A DNA stretch of 64,000 bases from Flammeovirga kamogawensis (GCF_018736065.1 NZ_CP076128.1:4403001-4467000), one strand, 5' to 3'; positions 1 to 8,963 are shown, counted from the first letter of the stretch. Numbers and translations: made by a program. Notes: generated by a model from the sequence alone, not told the origin.

Positions 1-122
1 AAAAATAAGAAAAATAAGATTAATTTGCCATTTGTATTCATAATGTATGTATTTAAAGTTTTTGATATTACAAAGGTATCGCATCACTCTACTTTTAATA
101 CAGTCATATGAAAATGCAAAAA

Positions 123-136
123 CTGATTTATATCAG
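123..136. promoter_or_regulatory. FNR/CRP-type palindrome upstream of the Crp/Fnr gene
   Basis: A perfect inverted repeat, CTGAT-TTAT-ATCAG, ends 20 bases before the ATG of the Crp/Fnr-family gene. The architecture of two five-base half sites with a four-base spacer is that of an FNR box (consensus TTGAT-N4-ATCAA), with C for T in the outer position on both sides. Its place in the leader of a regulator gene of that family suggests autoregulation. That is inference; no binding is shown. Confidence 0.45.
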
Positions 137-156
137 AAATTAGAGTAAAGGAACGT

Positions 157-864
157 ATGAAATTAAAAAGACCTGATTGCGAAACTTGTCCGGTAAGAAC
201 ACTTTCTATTTTTGAATGTGTAGATAAAGTACATCTTTCAGAAATTAGTAGAACTAAAGGGTTTTCTGCTTATAAAAAAGGAGAAGTAATTTTTAGAGAG
301 GGGCAACCTGCACTAGGTATTTATATTTTACATAGCGGAAGCGTTAAAATAACAAAGACCGGGGTTATGGGAAGAGAGCAAATTGTAACTTTTGCTAAAG
401 TAGGAGAGATTATGGGGTATCAACCTATGTTCCTTGAAGAAGAATATGATATTTCTGCTGTTACCTTAGAGTCTTCTACAATTTGTTTTATTCATCGAGA
501 TAAAATTTTTAAACTAATTGAAGAGGATAAAGATTTTGCCTATAAATTTATTAAAACTGCTTTAGAGACCACAAAAAAAGTGACTGAAATTGTTTCTTCA
601 CTTTCTCAAAAAACAGTGAGAAGTAGAGTAGCTGAATCTATTTTAATTATAAATCAAGAGTTTGGAGAAGATGATAATGGCTTTATACAAACGTCTTTAA
701 GTAGAGAGGACTTGTCTGCAATGATTGGAACTTCGTCTGAGTCTTACATTCGAACATTGAAGGAGTTTAAAGACGATGGGTTAATTTCTACAAAAGGGAA
801 ATTAATTAAAATAGAAAAACTAGGAGAATTAACACAAATTGCAGAGATATACAATTACCTTTAA
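157..864 (+). CDS. Crp/Fnr family transcriptional regulator, FNR-like cysteines
   Basis: A 235-residue regulator with an N-terminal cyclic-nucleotide-binding-type beta roll (about residues 25-140, including the KKGEVIFREGQ segment), a dimerisation helix (about 120-165) and a C-terminal winged helix-turn-helix (about 165-230; SREDLSAMIGTSSESYIR is the recognition region). Cysteines at 8, 11, 21 and 110 resemble the C-x2-C-x5-C plus one internal cysteine arrangement that holds the oxygen-sensitive 4Fe-4S cluster in E. coli FNR, although the second gap is longer. It could instead be a Bacteroidota Crp/Fnr protein using these cysteines for nitrosative or redox sensing. A palindromic site lies just upstream. 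The family call is firm; the signal is inferred. Confidence 0.9.
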   Translation: MKLKRPDCETCPVRTLSIFECVDKVHLSEISRTKGFSAYKKGEVIFREGQPALGIYILHSGSVKITKTGVMGREQIVTFAKVGEIMGYQPMFLEEEYDISAVTLESSTICFIHRDKIFKLIEEDKDFAYKFIKTALETTKKVTEIVSSLSQKTVRSRVAESILIINQEFGEDDNGFIQTSLSREDLSAMIGTSSESYIRTLKEFKDDGLISTKGKLIKIEKLGELTQIAEIYNYL

Positions 865-1000
865 GCTAGTAGAAATATCATAAATAATTAAAAATCAATA
901 TGTTTTGTTTTTAATATTTCTAAATTTTTTTATCGAATTGATCTAATCTAGTGTTTAGTATTAAGTATACTGTACTTACTAAAACGATTAACTATATTTT

Positions 1001-2938
1001 ATGTCTAATTTTTATTCAAAATACCTTTTAACTTTTTGTTTCATCCTATTATCACAATTTGTGTTTGCTCAAAATTGGATGAAAGAAGGGTATGCATTTA
1101 TTCAACAAGGAGAAGTTGACAAAGCTATTAATGCTTTTTCTAAAGAAATAGATTTTGACTTATTAAACGATGCCGCATATTTAGAAAGGGCTCGTATGTA
1201 TATTCAAAAGAATGATCTAGACGCTGCATTGTCAGATATTGATCAAGCACTTGTAATTAATGCAGTTAAACCATTAGGCTATTATTTAAAAGGATATATC
1301 TATTTAAATAAAAATGATAATAAAGAAGCTATCAGATGGTTTACTGAAGCTATTAATCAAGATAATGAATACATTACTGCTTATGTTTTTAGAGCAGAGG
1401 CGGAGAGTAACCTTAATCAATTAGATAAAGCTCTTACGGACTATACTAAAGTTATACAGTTGGCTCCTACTGCAGCTATGTATTACCACCGAAGAGGTGT
1501 GATTTATAAACAAACTCGAAACTATAATCTTGCTTTATTAGATTTTAAAAAGGCACTCGAAATAGACGGTAGAATTATTGATGCATATATTGATCAGGCT
1601 GAAATTTTTACTCATACGCAACAATATGATTCTGCTTTGGTAATGATTAATAAAGGTTTTGAATTAGAACAAGATAACATTAAACTATTAAGTTTAGCTG
1701 GAGATTGTTACAAACAAACATTAAAATTTGATTTAGCAATGGCTGCATACGATAGAGCAATTTTGTATAACCCTAGTTATGCATATGCTTATTGTAGACG
1801 TGGCGAGTTGTATGCTAAGATGAATAAAGTAAACGAAGCAAGAACAGACTTTAATACTGCAATTCAGTATGCACCTAATTACGGTTACGCTTTTTACAAT
1901 AGAGGCGTACTTAGTGCTAAAGAGAAAAAGTATGTTGCTTCAATTGAGGATTATGATAGTGCTCTGGTACATTTTCCTAATTATTACGCTGCGTTAATTG
2001 AAAAAGGTAAGTCTGAATTGGCACTTACCAAAATTGATAACTCTATTGCTACTTTACAAAAAGCAATACGTTTAGATGAAAGTAAATCTTACAGTTATGC
2101 TTTACTAGGAAATGCATATTTAGGAAAGTCGGTATATGATTCTGCAATTGTAGCCTTTACAAAAGCTATAGAAATTTCTCCAAATTATGCTTATGCTTAT
2201 CAACAGAGAGGTTATATTTATAAATTGACTAAAGCATATGATTTAGCTTTGGAAGATTTAAATACATCAATTTCTTTATCGTCTAATAATGCAAAAGTAT
2301 TTTCTTATAGAGGAGATGTATTTTTAGAAAAGCATGAAGAAAACCTAGCAATTAATGATTACAATAAAGCATTGAAATTATTTCCTCAGTTTACATATGT
2401 ATTACATCAAAGAGCATGGACGCATATAAAATTGCATGATTATGAAGATGCCTTAGAAGATTTTTCTCAACTTAATAAGTTAGGTAAATCAAAGTATGTT
2501 GACATGTATGGTGAAGCTGTTGCTTTAATGGAATTAGGTAAATTATCTAGATCAAATGAAATTTTAGAAAAAGCAGTTGAATTGTATCCTAAATATTCTT
2601 CGGCCAAAGTACTCTTAGGGTATAATTATGCTGTTTTAGGTAAAGATAATTTGGCTTCTGATCAAGTAGAGAATATAGAAGCATCAGGTAAGAATGCTAA
2701 AGAGATTATTGGGGTAAAAGGAATAATTGCTTACAACAATAAAGAATACAAAAAGGCACTTAAATATTTTAATTCAGCACTTAAAAAATCTCCTGATAAT
2801 AAAACTGTGATATATTACAGGAGTTTGACTTTTGATAAACTAGGTAAGCCTTCTAAATCTTCTATTGATAGAAGTCGAGCATTAGCATTGGGATATACAG
2901 CTCAGCAAGATTATACAACTAAAAAAGTGTTGAAATAA
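1001..2938 (+). CDS. Secreted tetratricopeptide-repeat protein
   Basis: A 645-residue protein with a signal peptide (hydrophobic stretch ending near residue 24 at FVFAQ) followed by a nearly continuous array of about 17 TPR units of roughly 34 residues. Many keep the pattern A-x-x-x-R/A-G-x-x-Y...A-x-x-D-x-x-A-x-x-x-x-P. It is predicted to be periplasmic or surface associated and to act as a protein-protein interaction scaffold; no catalytic domain is visible. It follows the Crp/Fnr gene in the same direction but 136 bases away. It ends three bases before the stop of the convergent L,D-transpeptidase-like gene, with no terminator between them. No specific function can be assigned. Confidence 0.8.
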   Translation: MSNFYSKYLLTFCFILLSQFVFAQNWMKEGYAFIQQGEVDKAINAFSKEIDFDLLNDAAYLERARMYIQKNDLDAALSDIDQALVINAVKPLGYYLKGYIYLNKNDNKEAIRWFTEAINQDNEYITAYVFRAEAESNLNQLDKALTDYTKVIQLAPTAAMYYHRRGVIYKQTRNYNLALLDFKKALEIDGRIIDAYIDQAEIFTHTQQYDSALVMINKGFELEQDNIKLLSLAGDCYKQTLKFDLAMAAYDRAILYNPSYAYAYCRRGELYAKMNKVNEARTDFNTAIQYAPNYGYAFYNRGVLSAKEKKYVASIEDYDSALVHFPNYYAALIEKGKSELALTKIDNSIATLQKAIRLDESKSYSYALLGNAYLGKSVYDSAIVAFTKAIEISPNYAYAYQQRGYIYKLTKAYDLALEDLNTSISLSSNNAKVFSYRGDVFLEKHEENLAINDYNKALKLFPQFTYVLHQRAWTHIKLHDYEDALEDFSQLNKLGKSKYVDMYGEAVALMELGKLSRSNEILEKAVELYPKYSSAKVLLGYNYAVLGKDNLASDQVENIEASGKNAKEIIGVKGIIAYNNKEYKKALKYFNSALKKSPDNKTVIYYRSLTFDKLGKPSKSSIDRSRALALGYTAQQDYTTKKVLK

Positions 2939-2941
2939 TCA

Positions 2942-3733
2942 TTATTCATTAGAAGTATATATAGGCTGTATTTTTTTTGGTGCAATACAAGAATACGTCG
3001 AGAATAACTCAGTAGTATTCTCTGGTAAAGTAGATAAGTCTGAATCTGATTTATCTACTTTATTTGTATAGATAAACATTACACTTCCGCCTTTTATATA
3101 ATTAATAACTTTTTTATGGTCTTTGTAGGATACAGCTGGACAGCCAAAGCTCCTACCTGTATAACCATTGTTATTAATAAAATTTTGAGAAACATATTTT
3201 GCAGGATGAAGAACAATTGCTCTTTCTCTTGCCTTATGATTTATATTCTCTTCTAATCCATCTAATTTAAGCGATAGACCATACTTACCTGTATAAGTTT
3301 CGGCGGCTTTATAGAAGCCTAAACTACTCTGCCTAGAGTTTATAGTATTACTGAATCTGTTTGCATAGAGCATTCCAGAGTTAACCCCATGAGCAACATA
3401 GGTATTTAGTAATAAACAAGATTTTTCTATATCTATAATATAAAGCCGCTTTTGATTAGACGGCTGACTAAAGTCAATGATACTTAAAACTTTTTTATTC
3501 TGAATTTTTCCTTCATTTAAAAGATTTAAATATCCAGTAATACCTTCTTTAAATGCATCATAAGATAAACCTTTAGCTTCAAGGTGTGCATTATTATAAA
3601 AGGTTAGTACAAGATTTTCAGATTCTGTCTTTAAAATGTTATTAGCAGACTCGGGGTTGCCTGCAAATACATTTACAAATAAGAACGGAAATAAAAATTG
3701 CAGTTTTAAAAGTTTAAATTTTATTAGGTTCAT
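2942..3733 (-). CDS. Murein L,D-transpeptidase-like catalytic domain protein (YkuD-related)
   Basis: A 263-residue exported protein: signal peptide to about residue 24, then a domain of the murein L,D-transpeptidase catalytic family found widely in Bacteroidota. The expected catalytic pair is present as His176 (in IVLHPA) and Cys198 (in GRSFGCPAVS), and the Ser-Gly-Met and SSLGFY segments typical of the family precede them. It probably acts in the periplasm on peptidoglycan peptides by forming or trimming 3-3 cross-links or by attaching proteins; which of these is unknown. A promoter-like pair lies at 3779-3809. The gene is convergent with the TPR protein. Confidence 0.8.
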   Translation of the reverse strand: MNLIKFKLLKLQFLFPFLFVNVFAGNPESANNILKTESENLVLTFYNNAHLEAKGLSYDAFKEGITGYLNLLNEGKIQNKKVLSIIDFSQPSNQKRLYIIDIEKSCLLLNTYVAHGVNSGMLYANRFSNTINSRQSSLGFYKAAETYTGKYGLSLKLDGLEENINHKARERAIVLHPAKYVSQNFINNNGYTGRSFGCPAVSYKDHKKVINYIKGGSVMFIYTNKVDKSDSDLSTLPENTTELFSTYSCIAPKKIQPIYTSNE

Positions 3734-3778
3734 TTATAAAATCGTAAATTGTAGCGTGTTATTTGCATTGCAAATTTA

Positions 3779-3809
3779 CAAAAATACTGTAATTTAAGAA
3801 CACATTAAA
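3779..3809 (-). promoter_or_regulatory. Bacteroidota-type promoter for the L,D-transpeptidase-like gene
   Basis: On the minus strand the sequence reads TTTA, 19 bases, then TATTTTTG, matching the Bacteroidota -33/-7 consensus TTTG-N19-TAnnTTTG with one mismatch. A second -7-like element (TAAATTTG) overlaps it at 3771-3778. The predicted start lies about 40 bases before the ATG at 3733. Confidence 0.5.
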
Positions 3810-3882
3810 TGACTTATTTTATTGAAACCCATTGAAAATCAATATTATTAGCAATTTTTGTGTAATTTTTGAAAAACAATTA

Positions 3883-3913
3883 TTTGCAAATTGACGAGAC
3901 TTTCTGCTTTTTG
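3883..3913 (+). promoter_or_regulatory. Possible promoter for the membrane protein at 3946
   Basis: TTTG at 3883-3886, a 19-base spacer and GCTTTTTG at 3906-3913. The -33 box, spacing and TTTG of the -7 box match the Bacteroidota consensus, but the TA of the -7 box is replaced by GC, so the call is weak. Confidence 0.3.
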
Positions 3914-3945
3914 CACTACTTATAGAGTAACCTCAAAATCACTAC

Positions 3946-4422
3946 ATGTTTGATTTAATTACAAAATACTTATCTCTACTTTCAATAAGCGCTGTTAAAT
4001 TTTTGTTTGGGCCTATATTGGGCTTTTCAACAGGATTATCAATAATTGAAACCATCATTATTACCGTTCTAGGAATGATGCTAACAGTTGTTGTGCTTAC
4101 CTATGCAGGTACACCTGCCAGAAAGAAATTGATGATGTGGTTAAATAGAGGCAAGAAGAGGAAACTTTTTACAAAGAAGAACAGAATGATAGTGAGGCTA
4201 TGGCAAGAATACGGCATGAAAGGAGTCGCATTTTTTACACCAATATTTTTTGGTCCTCCTATTGGAATGTTAATAGCTCTTTCATTTGGTGAAAAAAAAG
4301 AGAGAATAATATCATATATGTTTATAAGTGCCGTATTTTGGGGTATAATTATGAACGTTGCCATATATTATTTTGGAGAATATATGGGATGGGTACAAGA
4401 TAGCGGAGTAACTGTGAAATAG
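3946..4422 (+). CDS. Small integral membrane protein of unknown function
   Basis: A 158-residue protein with about four hydrophobic segments (near residues 10-30, 33-53, 92-112 and 122-145) and a strongly basic cytoplasmic loop (residues 58-80, rich in Lys and Arg). The FFGPPIG and FGEKKER stretches in the second half resemble small-multidrug-export-like or DedA-like membrane proteins of Bacteroidota, but I cannot assign a family with confidence. It sits 34 bases upstream of a methyltransferase gene in the same direction and probably shares its transcript, which ends at the terminator at 5253-5294. Confidence 0.7.
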   Translation: MFDLITKYLSLLSISAVKFLFGPILGFSTGLSIIETIIITVLGMMLTVVVLTYAGTPARKKLMMWLNRGKKRKLFTKKNRMIVRLWQEYGMKGVAFFTPIFFGPPIGMLIALSFGEKKERIISYMFISAVFWGIIMNVAIYYFGEYMGWVQDSGVTVK

Positions 4423-4456
4423 CAGGCTCTTAAAACAACTAGGTTTTAGTGATTAT

Positions 4457-5254
4457 ATGGCATTTGATTTCCATCAGGATAAAAAAACATACTTCAATTT
4501 TCAAAAAGAGAATGCAAATAAATATGTAATTCCTTTTATAGAAAAGTCAATTAAAATAGATGCATCACTACGTGTTCTAGAAATAGGATGTGGAGAAGGA
4601 GGTGTATTACAAGCATTTTTAGAGAAAGGTTGCTATGGAATGGGGATAGAATTAAGTCTTCCAAGAGTAGAACTAGCCAATCAATTTTTAGAAGAGCATA
4701 TCAAAAAAGGTAAAGCTCAGATAATAGGAAAAAATGTTTATGATATTGATGTAGACAAAGAATTAGGAGAAAAGTTTGACCTAATTATTTTGAAAGATGT
4801 AATTGAGCATATTCCTAATCAAGAAAAAATAATACATCATTTTAGAAACTTCTTAAAACCTAAAGGGAAAATATTTTTTGGTTTTCCACCTTGGCAAATG
4901 CCTTTTGGAGGACATCAGCAAATATGTTCATCAAAAGTTTTATCAAAACTTCCTTATTTCCATTTACTTCCAAAATCTGTTTACAGATGGATTTTAAAAA
5001 ATGGAGATGTAAGTGAGGGACATGTTAGAGAGTTATTAGAAATAAAAGATACAGGAATTTCTTTAGAACGCTTTGAGCGTATATGTAAAAAGGAGCACTT
5101 CGATATAATAGAGAAAACACTCTATTTTATTAATCCAATTTACGAATACAAATTTGGATTAAAACCTAGAACAAAAATTCCAATTTTAGGAGATATTCCT
5201 TGGGTTAGAAATTTTGTAACAACAGCAGGGTTTTACCTTGTAGAAATGAATTAA
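4457..5254 (+). CDS. Class I SAM-dependent methyltransferase
   Basis: A 265-residue Rossmann-fold methyltransferase. Motif I is at residues 41-49 (LEIGCGEGG), followed by the acidic end of strand 2 (GIELS) and a motif IV-like LIILKDVIEHIP stretch typical of the Methyltransf_11/23 group. The substrate is unknown. The C-terminal third holds conserved-looking aromatic and proline segments (FINPIYEYKFGLKP) that may make a substrate lid. It probably forms a two-gene unit with the membrane protein 34 bases upstream, and a strong hairpin follows two bases after the stop region. Confidence 0.8.
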   Translation: MAFDFHQDKKTYFNFQKENANKYVIPFIEKSIKIDASLRVLEIGCGEGGVLQAFLEKGCYGMGIELSLPRVELANQFLEEHIKKGKAQIIGKNVYDIDVDKELGEKFDLIILKDVIEHIPNQEKIIHHFRNFLKPKGKIFFGFPPWQMPFGGHQQICSSKVLSKLPYFHLLPKSVYRWILKNGDVSEGHVRELLEIKDTGISLERFERICKKEHFDIIEKTLYFINPIYEYKFGLKPRTKIPILGDIPWVRNFVTTAGFYLVEMN

Positions 5255-5294
5255 AAAAAGAGCCTTGATTTATCACAAATCAAGGCTCTTTTTT
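5253..5294. terminator. Bidirectional intrinsic terminator
   Basis: A 12-bp perfect stem (GAGCCTTGATTT with its complement, loop ATCAC) is flanked by seven A on the left and six T on the right. It serves both the methyltransferase (rightward) and the lipoprotein gene ending at 5314 (leftward). Confidence 0.9.
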
Positions 5295-5313
5295 AGATTG
5301 AAATCTAATGTAT

Positions 5314-5778
5314 TTATTCAGTATCAATCATTGCTGCTGCTTCAATTGTAATCTCTTCAGATACAATTACACTTGCACTTCCTTCTTCAAGGTAGTCATA
5401 AGAAGCAATAACTTTGTAAGCACCAAGAACATCAATTTTAACATCTGCAGATAAGACAGCTTGAACTGGGATATTTGCAGACTTTGGAACTTTACCTTCT
5501 AGTGTAAACTCTAAAACTTCACCGTTATCTACATTGGTAAAAGCTAACTTAGCATTTTGTAGATAACCACTTGGAGAATTTACGAAAGTTTGGAATGTTG
5601 TGGCTTCACCTAAAGTGATATAATCACCATCTTCAAAATTTGTGATTTCAATAGACGCTACATCTGGTGTTGGTTCAGTGTCGTCTTCTTTGTTACAGCT
5701 TGCAATAACCAATGCAGATACAGAGATGATTGCGAAACGAACCATAAGGTTGTAGATGGCTTTAGTAGTAATTTTCAT
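5314..5778 (-). CDS. Putative lipoprotein, unknown function
   Basis: A 154-residue exported protein with a type II signal peptide: basic N terminus, hydrophobic core and a lipobox ending VIASC, followed by acidic residues (NKEDDTEPTPD) as usual for surface-destined Bacteroidota lipoproteins. The mature part is predicted to be beta-rich (alternating hydrophobic residues, FTNVDNGEVLEFTL) and may be an immunoglobulin-like domain. No enzymatic motif is seen. It is transcribed on its own towards the shared terminator at 5253-5294; an AraC-family gene reading the same way ends 111 bases upstream of its start. Confidence 0.7.
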   Translation of the reverse strand: MKITTKAIYNLMVRFAIISVSALVIASCNKEDDTEPTPDVASIEITNFEDGDYITLGEATTFQTFVNSPSGYLQNAKLAFTNVDNGEVLEFTLEGKVPKSANIPVQAVLSADVKIDVLGAYKVIASYDYLEEGSASVIVSEEITIEAAAMIDTE

Positions 5779-5889
5779 TTTTCTTCTTTTTCAGTATGGT
5801 AATTTGTTTTCTTATTATCCAAAACGCCAATGAAAAAGAAATGATTTTACTATTTAGTCGAATAACTTACCATTTTAGTCGATCAAATA

Positions 5890-6903
5890 TTAATGAGATT
5901 GAATTTTCTTAGAATTCCTTAATTCAGAAGGAGTGTAGTCATAAAACCTCTTAAAAGCCGTAGTAAACTTAGATAGGTGACTGTAACCAACTTCTTTTGC
6001 GATCTTCCCAATAGGTTTTTCTGTATATCTAAGTGCTCTATGTGCGTCAAGCATTCTATGGTTTGTTACAAATTTAAATATTGGCTGACCAAAGATTTGT
6101 TTAAAATCTTCTTTCAATTTTGTTTCTCCAATTTTAAATTTATCAGAAAGCATTGCAATTGTTGGAATGTTTGCATAATCACTCAATAGGTAATCCTTAA
6201 TGTTAAAGTAAATATCGAATGCTTCTTTAGAAATAACCTTTTCAGGTGTTTTTCTTCTTTTATTTTTTTCAATTAATTGAGAAACAAGTTTACCCATTAA
6301 CTCCATGCCTTTACCAAATACAATTGCCTGACGACCTAGCGTTAATTTCTGTGCAGCAAATAACTCTTCAGTCATGTCTTCTATTTCGGGGTTTGTTTCT
6401 TCGTAATAAACTTTATTTTTTAGTTGGTTTAAAAAGTCAGAAAATGAAGTGCTATTTTGTGCCTCCATAATTTCTTTTAAAGTTTCATGCTCTACTCTAA
6501 TACCAACCCATTTAATATCTTCTGCTTTTTTAAAATCAATAATTATAGAATGACTACTCTTATAAAGCATGATGCTATATTGAGCATTACCATTCGAAAG
6601 TTCTGTTTCTTGATCCGTATCAGAATCGATTAAAAACCTAGAATTCTTTTTTAGAATAGTAATAAAAAGGCTAGATTTTTCTGCTTTAATACCCGTTGAA
6701 ACTTGTACATTGTCTTGAAGAAAAACTTGGTTTACACTAATATTTATAGCAGGAATTAAGCTGAAGTATTCAAGATTAATATCGCCTATTTTTGTTTTCC
6801 CAATTAATCTATTATCAATTAATTGCCCTCCAATATCTTTTTGAAGCTTGATGTATGATTTTTTTAAACTGCTTGCGTCTAGTACTATCGTTTTATTATT
6901 CAT
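5890..6903 (-). CDS. AraC family transcriptional regulator
   Basis: A 337-residue protein with a C-terminal AraC/XylS DNA-binding domain (about residues 235-330) holding two helix-turn-helix motifs. The second reads IGKIAKEVGYSHLSKFTTAFKRFYDYTPSELR, a close match to the family signature (quoted here as IGKIAKEVGY then SKFTTAFKRF). The N-terminal 200 residues are a divergent sensing domain. The ATG follows the TAG stop of trmN6 with no spacer, so the two are translationally coupled. The target genes are unknown; the downstream lipoprotein gene is a possible one. Confidence 0.9.
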   Translation of the reverse strand: MNNKTIVLDASSLKKSYIKLQKDIGGQLIDNRLIGKTKIGDINLEYFSLIPAINISVNQVFLQDNVQVSTGIKAEKSSLFITILKKNSRFLIDSDTDQETELSNGNAQYSIMLYKSSHSIIIDFKKAEDIKWVGIRVEHETLKEIMEAQNSTSFSDFLNQLKNKVYYEETNPEIEDMTEELFAAQKLTLGRQAIVFGKGMELMGKLVSQLIEKNKRRKTPEKVISKEAFDIYFNIKDYLLSDYANIPTIAMLSDKFKIGETKLKEDFKQIFGQPIFKFVTNHRMLDAHRALRYTEKPIGKIAKEVGYSHLSKFTTAFKRFYDYTPSELRNSKKIQSH

Positions 6904-7623
6904 CTATAGAAAAGGATGGAAATCTTTTGTGATTGAAATATATTGCTCGGAAAAATTATTACTATTATTCTCCTTTAGATATAGTTTAGAAACGATATTT
7001 CTTGTTGCCAAGTTTTGATATATAAACTCTAGCATAACTCTTTTAACAGGCTTTTTGATATTATGTGCAATCTCGCAATGTTTGGCAATATGAAAACTAT
7101 ACTGAGTTGCAATTTTATAAATATCTTCTACTTGATCGAATGGGTAAATTAAAATAAGCTTACCACCCTTAGTTAAAACTTTAGACGAAGAACTAAATAA
7201 ACTTTCTAATGTAAGATGATCTGAATGTCTAGCCTTTGTTCTTTCTTCTGTATTTGCTTTATAAGAGTCTTTAAAAAAGGGAGGGTTTGAAACAACAGCA
7301 TCTACTTTTGTATCAAGGATTAATTCAGAAAAATCAATATGCTTAACGGATAGACGTTCTTTCCAAGGGGAGTTTTTGAAATTCTCTTCGGCTTGTTCAC
7401 TTGCTCCCAAATCAATATCAATTCCAATAATTTTAAGCTCAGAATAACGTTGGGCGCACATCAAAGAAATTAAACCTGAACCTGTTCCAATATCAAGCAT
7501 AGTTGTACAATCTGATAAATCAGCCCATGCACCCAATAACATTCCATCAGTGCCAATTTTCATAGCACATTTTTCTTGTCCTATTTCAAATTGCTTAAAT
7601 TTAAAGGTTTTGTATTTACTCAT
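6904..7623 (-). CDS. trmN6: tRNA1(Val) (adenine(37)-N6)-methyltransferase
   Basis: A 239-residue methyltransferase with the SAM motif DIGTGSGL at 44-51, the acidic GIDID of strand 2, and the NPPFF motif at 113-117 diagnostic of N6-adenine methyltransferases. The opening FKFKQFEIGQEKCAMKIGTD matches the YfiC/TrmN6 family, which methylates A37 of tRNA-Val. Length is normal. Its stop codon abuts the ATG of the AraC-type regulator, an unusual partner for a tRNA enzyme. It is divergent from manA. Confidence 0.85.
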   Translation of the reverse strand: MSKYKTFKFKQFEIGQEKCAMKIGTDGMLLGAWADLSDCTTMLDIGTGSGLISLMCAQRYSELKIIGIDIDLGASEQAEENFKNSPWKERLSVKHIDFSELILDTKVDAVVSNPPFFKDSYKANTEERTKARHSDHLTLESLFSSSSKVLTKGGKLILIYPFDQVEDIYKIATQYSFHIAKHCEIAHNIKKPVKRVMLEFIYQNLATRNIVSKLYLKENNSNNFSEQYISITKDFHPFL

Positions 7624-7681
7624 ATGGGTTAAAAATAATAGATATATAGGAATGTTTAGAGTATAGCATCTTATTTATTTC

Positions 7682-7689
7682 TATTTTTG
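7682..7689 (+). promoter_or_regulatory. -7 element upstream of manA
   Basis: TATTTTTG matches the Bacteroidota -7 consensus TAnnTTTG, 43 bases before the manA ATG. No good -33 TTTG is found 19 bases upstream, so this is a partial match. Confidence 0.35.
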
Positions 7690-7732
7690 CGTTGAAATTA
7701 AGTTACTATTTTTATCGAACAACAACTAAGCG

Positions 7733-8938
7733 ATGTTAACTACTAAATTATTTCCATTAAAAGGGAAAGTACAAAATTATGCATGGGGTGGAGATTCATT
7801 TATTCCACAAATGATTGGTATAGAGAAAGAAGATAAACCTTATGCTGAATACTGGATGGGTGCTCACGATAACGCTCCTGCTCAAGTAGGGGAAGATCAG
7901 CAGCTAAATACAATGATTAAGAATGATCCTTCTGGTACAATCGGAAGCTTCATTAATGATAAATTTGGTCGATTACCTTTCTTATTTAAAGTATTAGATG
8001 TAAAAGATGTTTTATCTATTCAAGTTCATCCAACAAAAATAGAAGCAGAGAAAGGTTTTGCTAGAGAAAACGCAGAAGGGATTCCTGTAACTGCTTCTCA
8101 TAGAAATTACAAGGATGACAACCATAAACCAGAAATTATGGTTGCTTTAAGTGAGTTCTGGTTACTGCATGGTTTCTTACCTAAAGCTAAATTAGTAGAA
8201 GTTCTGAAATCGGTTCCGGAGTTTAATTATTTATTACCTGTTTTTGAAGAAGAGGGTTTCTTTGGATTATATAAAACGGTAATGGAGTATTCTGCAGAAG
8301 AAGTAAATACAAGATTGAAGCCGTTAGTAGATCGTGTAATGCCTCTTTATAATGCAGGTAAACTAGATAAAGCTTCTCCAGATTATTGGACAGCTAAATC
8401 TGTAGCTTTACAAGAAGATGGTGCTGATTTAGATAAAGGAATTTACTCTATCTATTTCTTTAATATTGTACGTGCTGATATTGGCGATGCAATTTTCCAA
8501 GATGCAGGTTTACCACATGCATACATGGAAGGTCAGAATATGGAATTAATGGCAAATTCTGACAATGTTCTTAGAGGTGGTCTTACGCCAAAACACATTG
8601 ATGTACCTGAACTTCTAAAGCATGTAACTTTTGAAGAAACTCACCCAAATATTATGAAAGGTGAGTTACAAGAAGATGGTTTAGAAAGAATTTATAAAAG
8701 TCCTGCTCCCGATTTTGAATTAAGCAGAATTGCTGTTTCTAAAGGAGACGTTTATATATCTGTAGCTAAAACTGCTCAGATTATTATTGTGTCTGAAGGA
8801 GAAGCAACTGTTGAAGAAGGAGCTACTACAGTAACTATTAAAAGGGGTGAAGTAGTTGTATTACTAGTTGATGCAAACTACAAAATCACTACTTCTACAT
8901 CAGCGGTTTTATTTAAAGCCACTGCACCAGTAGAATAA
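7733..8938 (+). CDS. manA: Mannose-6-phosphate isomerase, class I
   Basis: A 401-residue type I phosphomannose isomerase interconverting mannose-6-phosphate and fructose-6-phosphate in the cytosol. The N terminus (KGKVQNYAWGGDSFIP), the metal-ligand segment LSIQVHPTK and the late GLPHAYMEGQNMELMANSDN block are typical of the family, as is the C-terminal cupin-like half. Length is full. It is transcribed alone, with its own hairpin terminator. In this lineage it likely feeds GDP-mannose for envelope polysaccharides. Confidence 0.93.
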   Translation: MLTTKLFPLKGKVQNYAWGGDSFIPQMIGIEKEDKPYAEYWMGAHDNAPAQVGEDQQLNTMIKNDPSGTIGSFINDKFGRLPFLFKVLDVKDVLSIQVHPTKIEAEKGFARENAEGIPVTASHRNYKDDNHKPEIMVALSEFWLLHGFLPKAKLVEVLKSVPEFNYLLPVFEEEGFFGLYKTVMEYSAEEVNTRLKPLVDRVMPLYNAGKLDKASPDYWTAKSVALQEDGADLDKGIYSIYFFNIVRADIGDAIFQDAGLPHAYMEGQNMELMANSDNVLRGGLTPKHIDVPELLKHVTFEETHPNIMKGELQEDGLERIYKSPAPDFELSRIAVSKGDVYISVAKTAQIIIVSEGEATVEEGATTVTIKRGEVVVLLVDANYKITTSTSAVLFKATAPVE

Positions 8939-8963
8939 TATTTATATTAAATATATACATTAT

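Noticed and set aside
71-78. Minus-strand TACCTTTG, a -7-like promoter element
   Set aside because: It matches TAnnTTTG, but no -33 box lies 19 bases away and no leftward gene is visible before the window edge.
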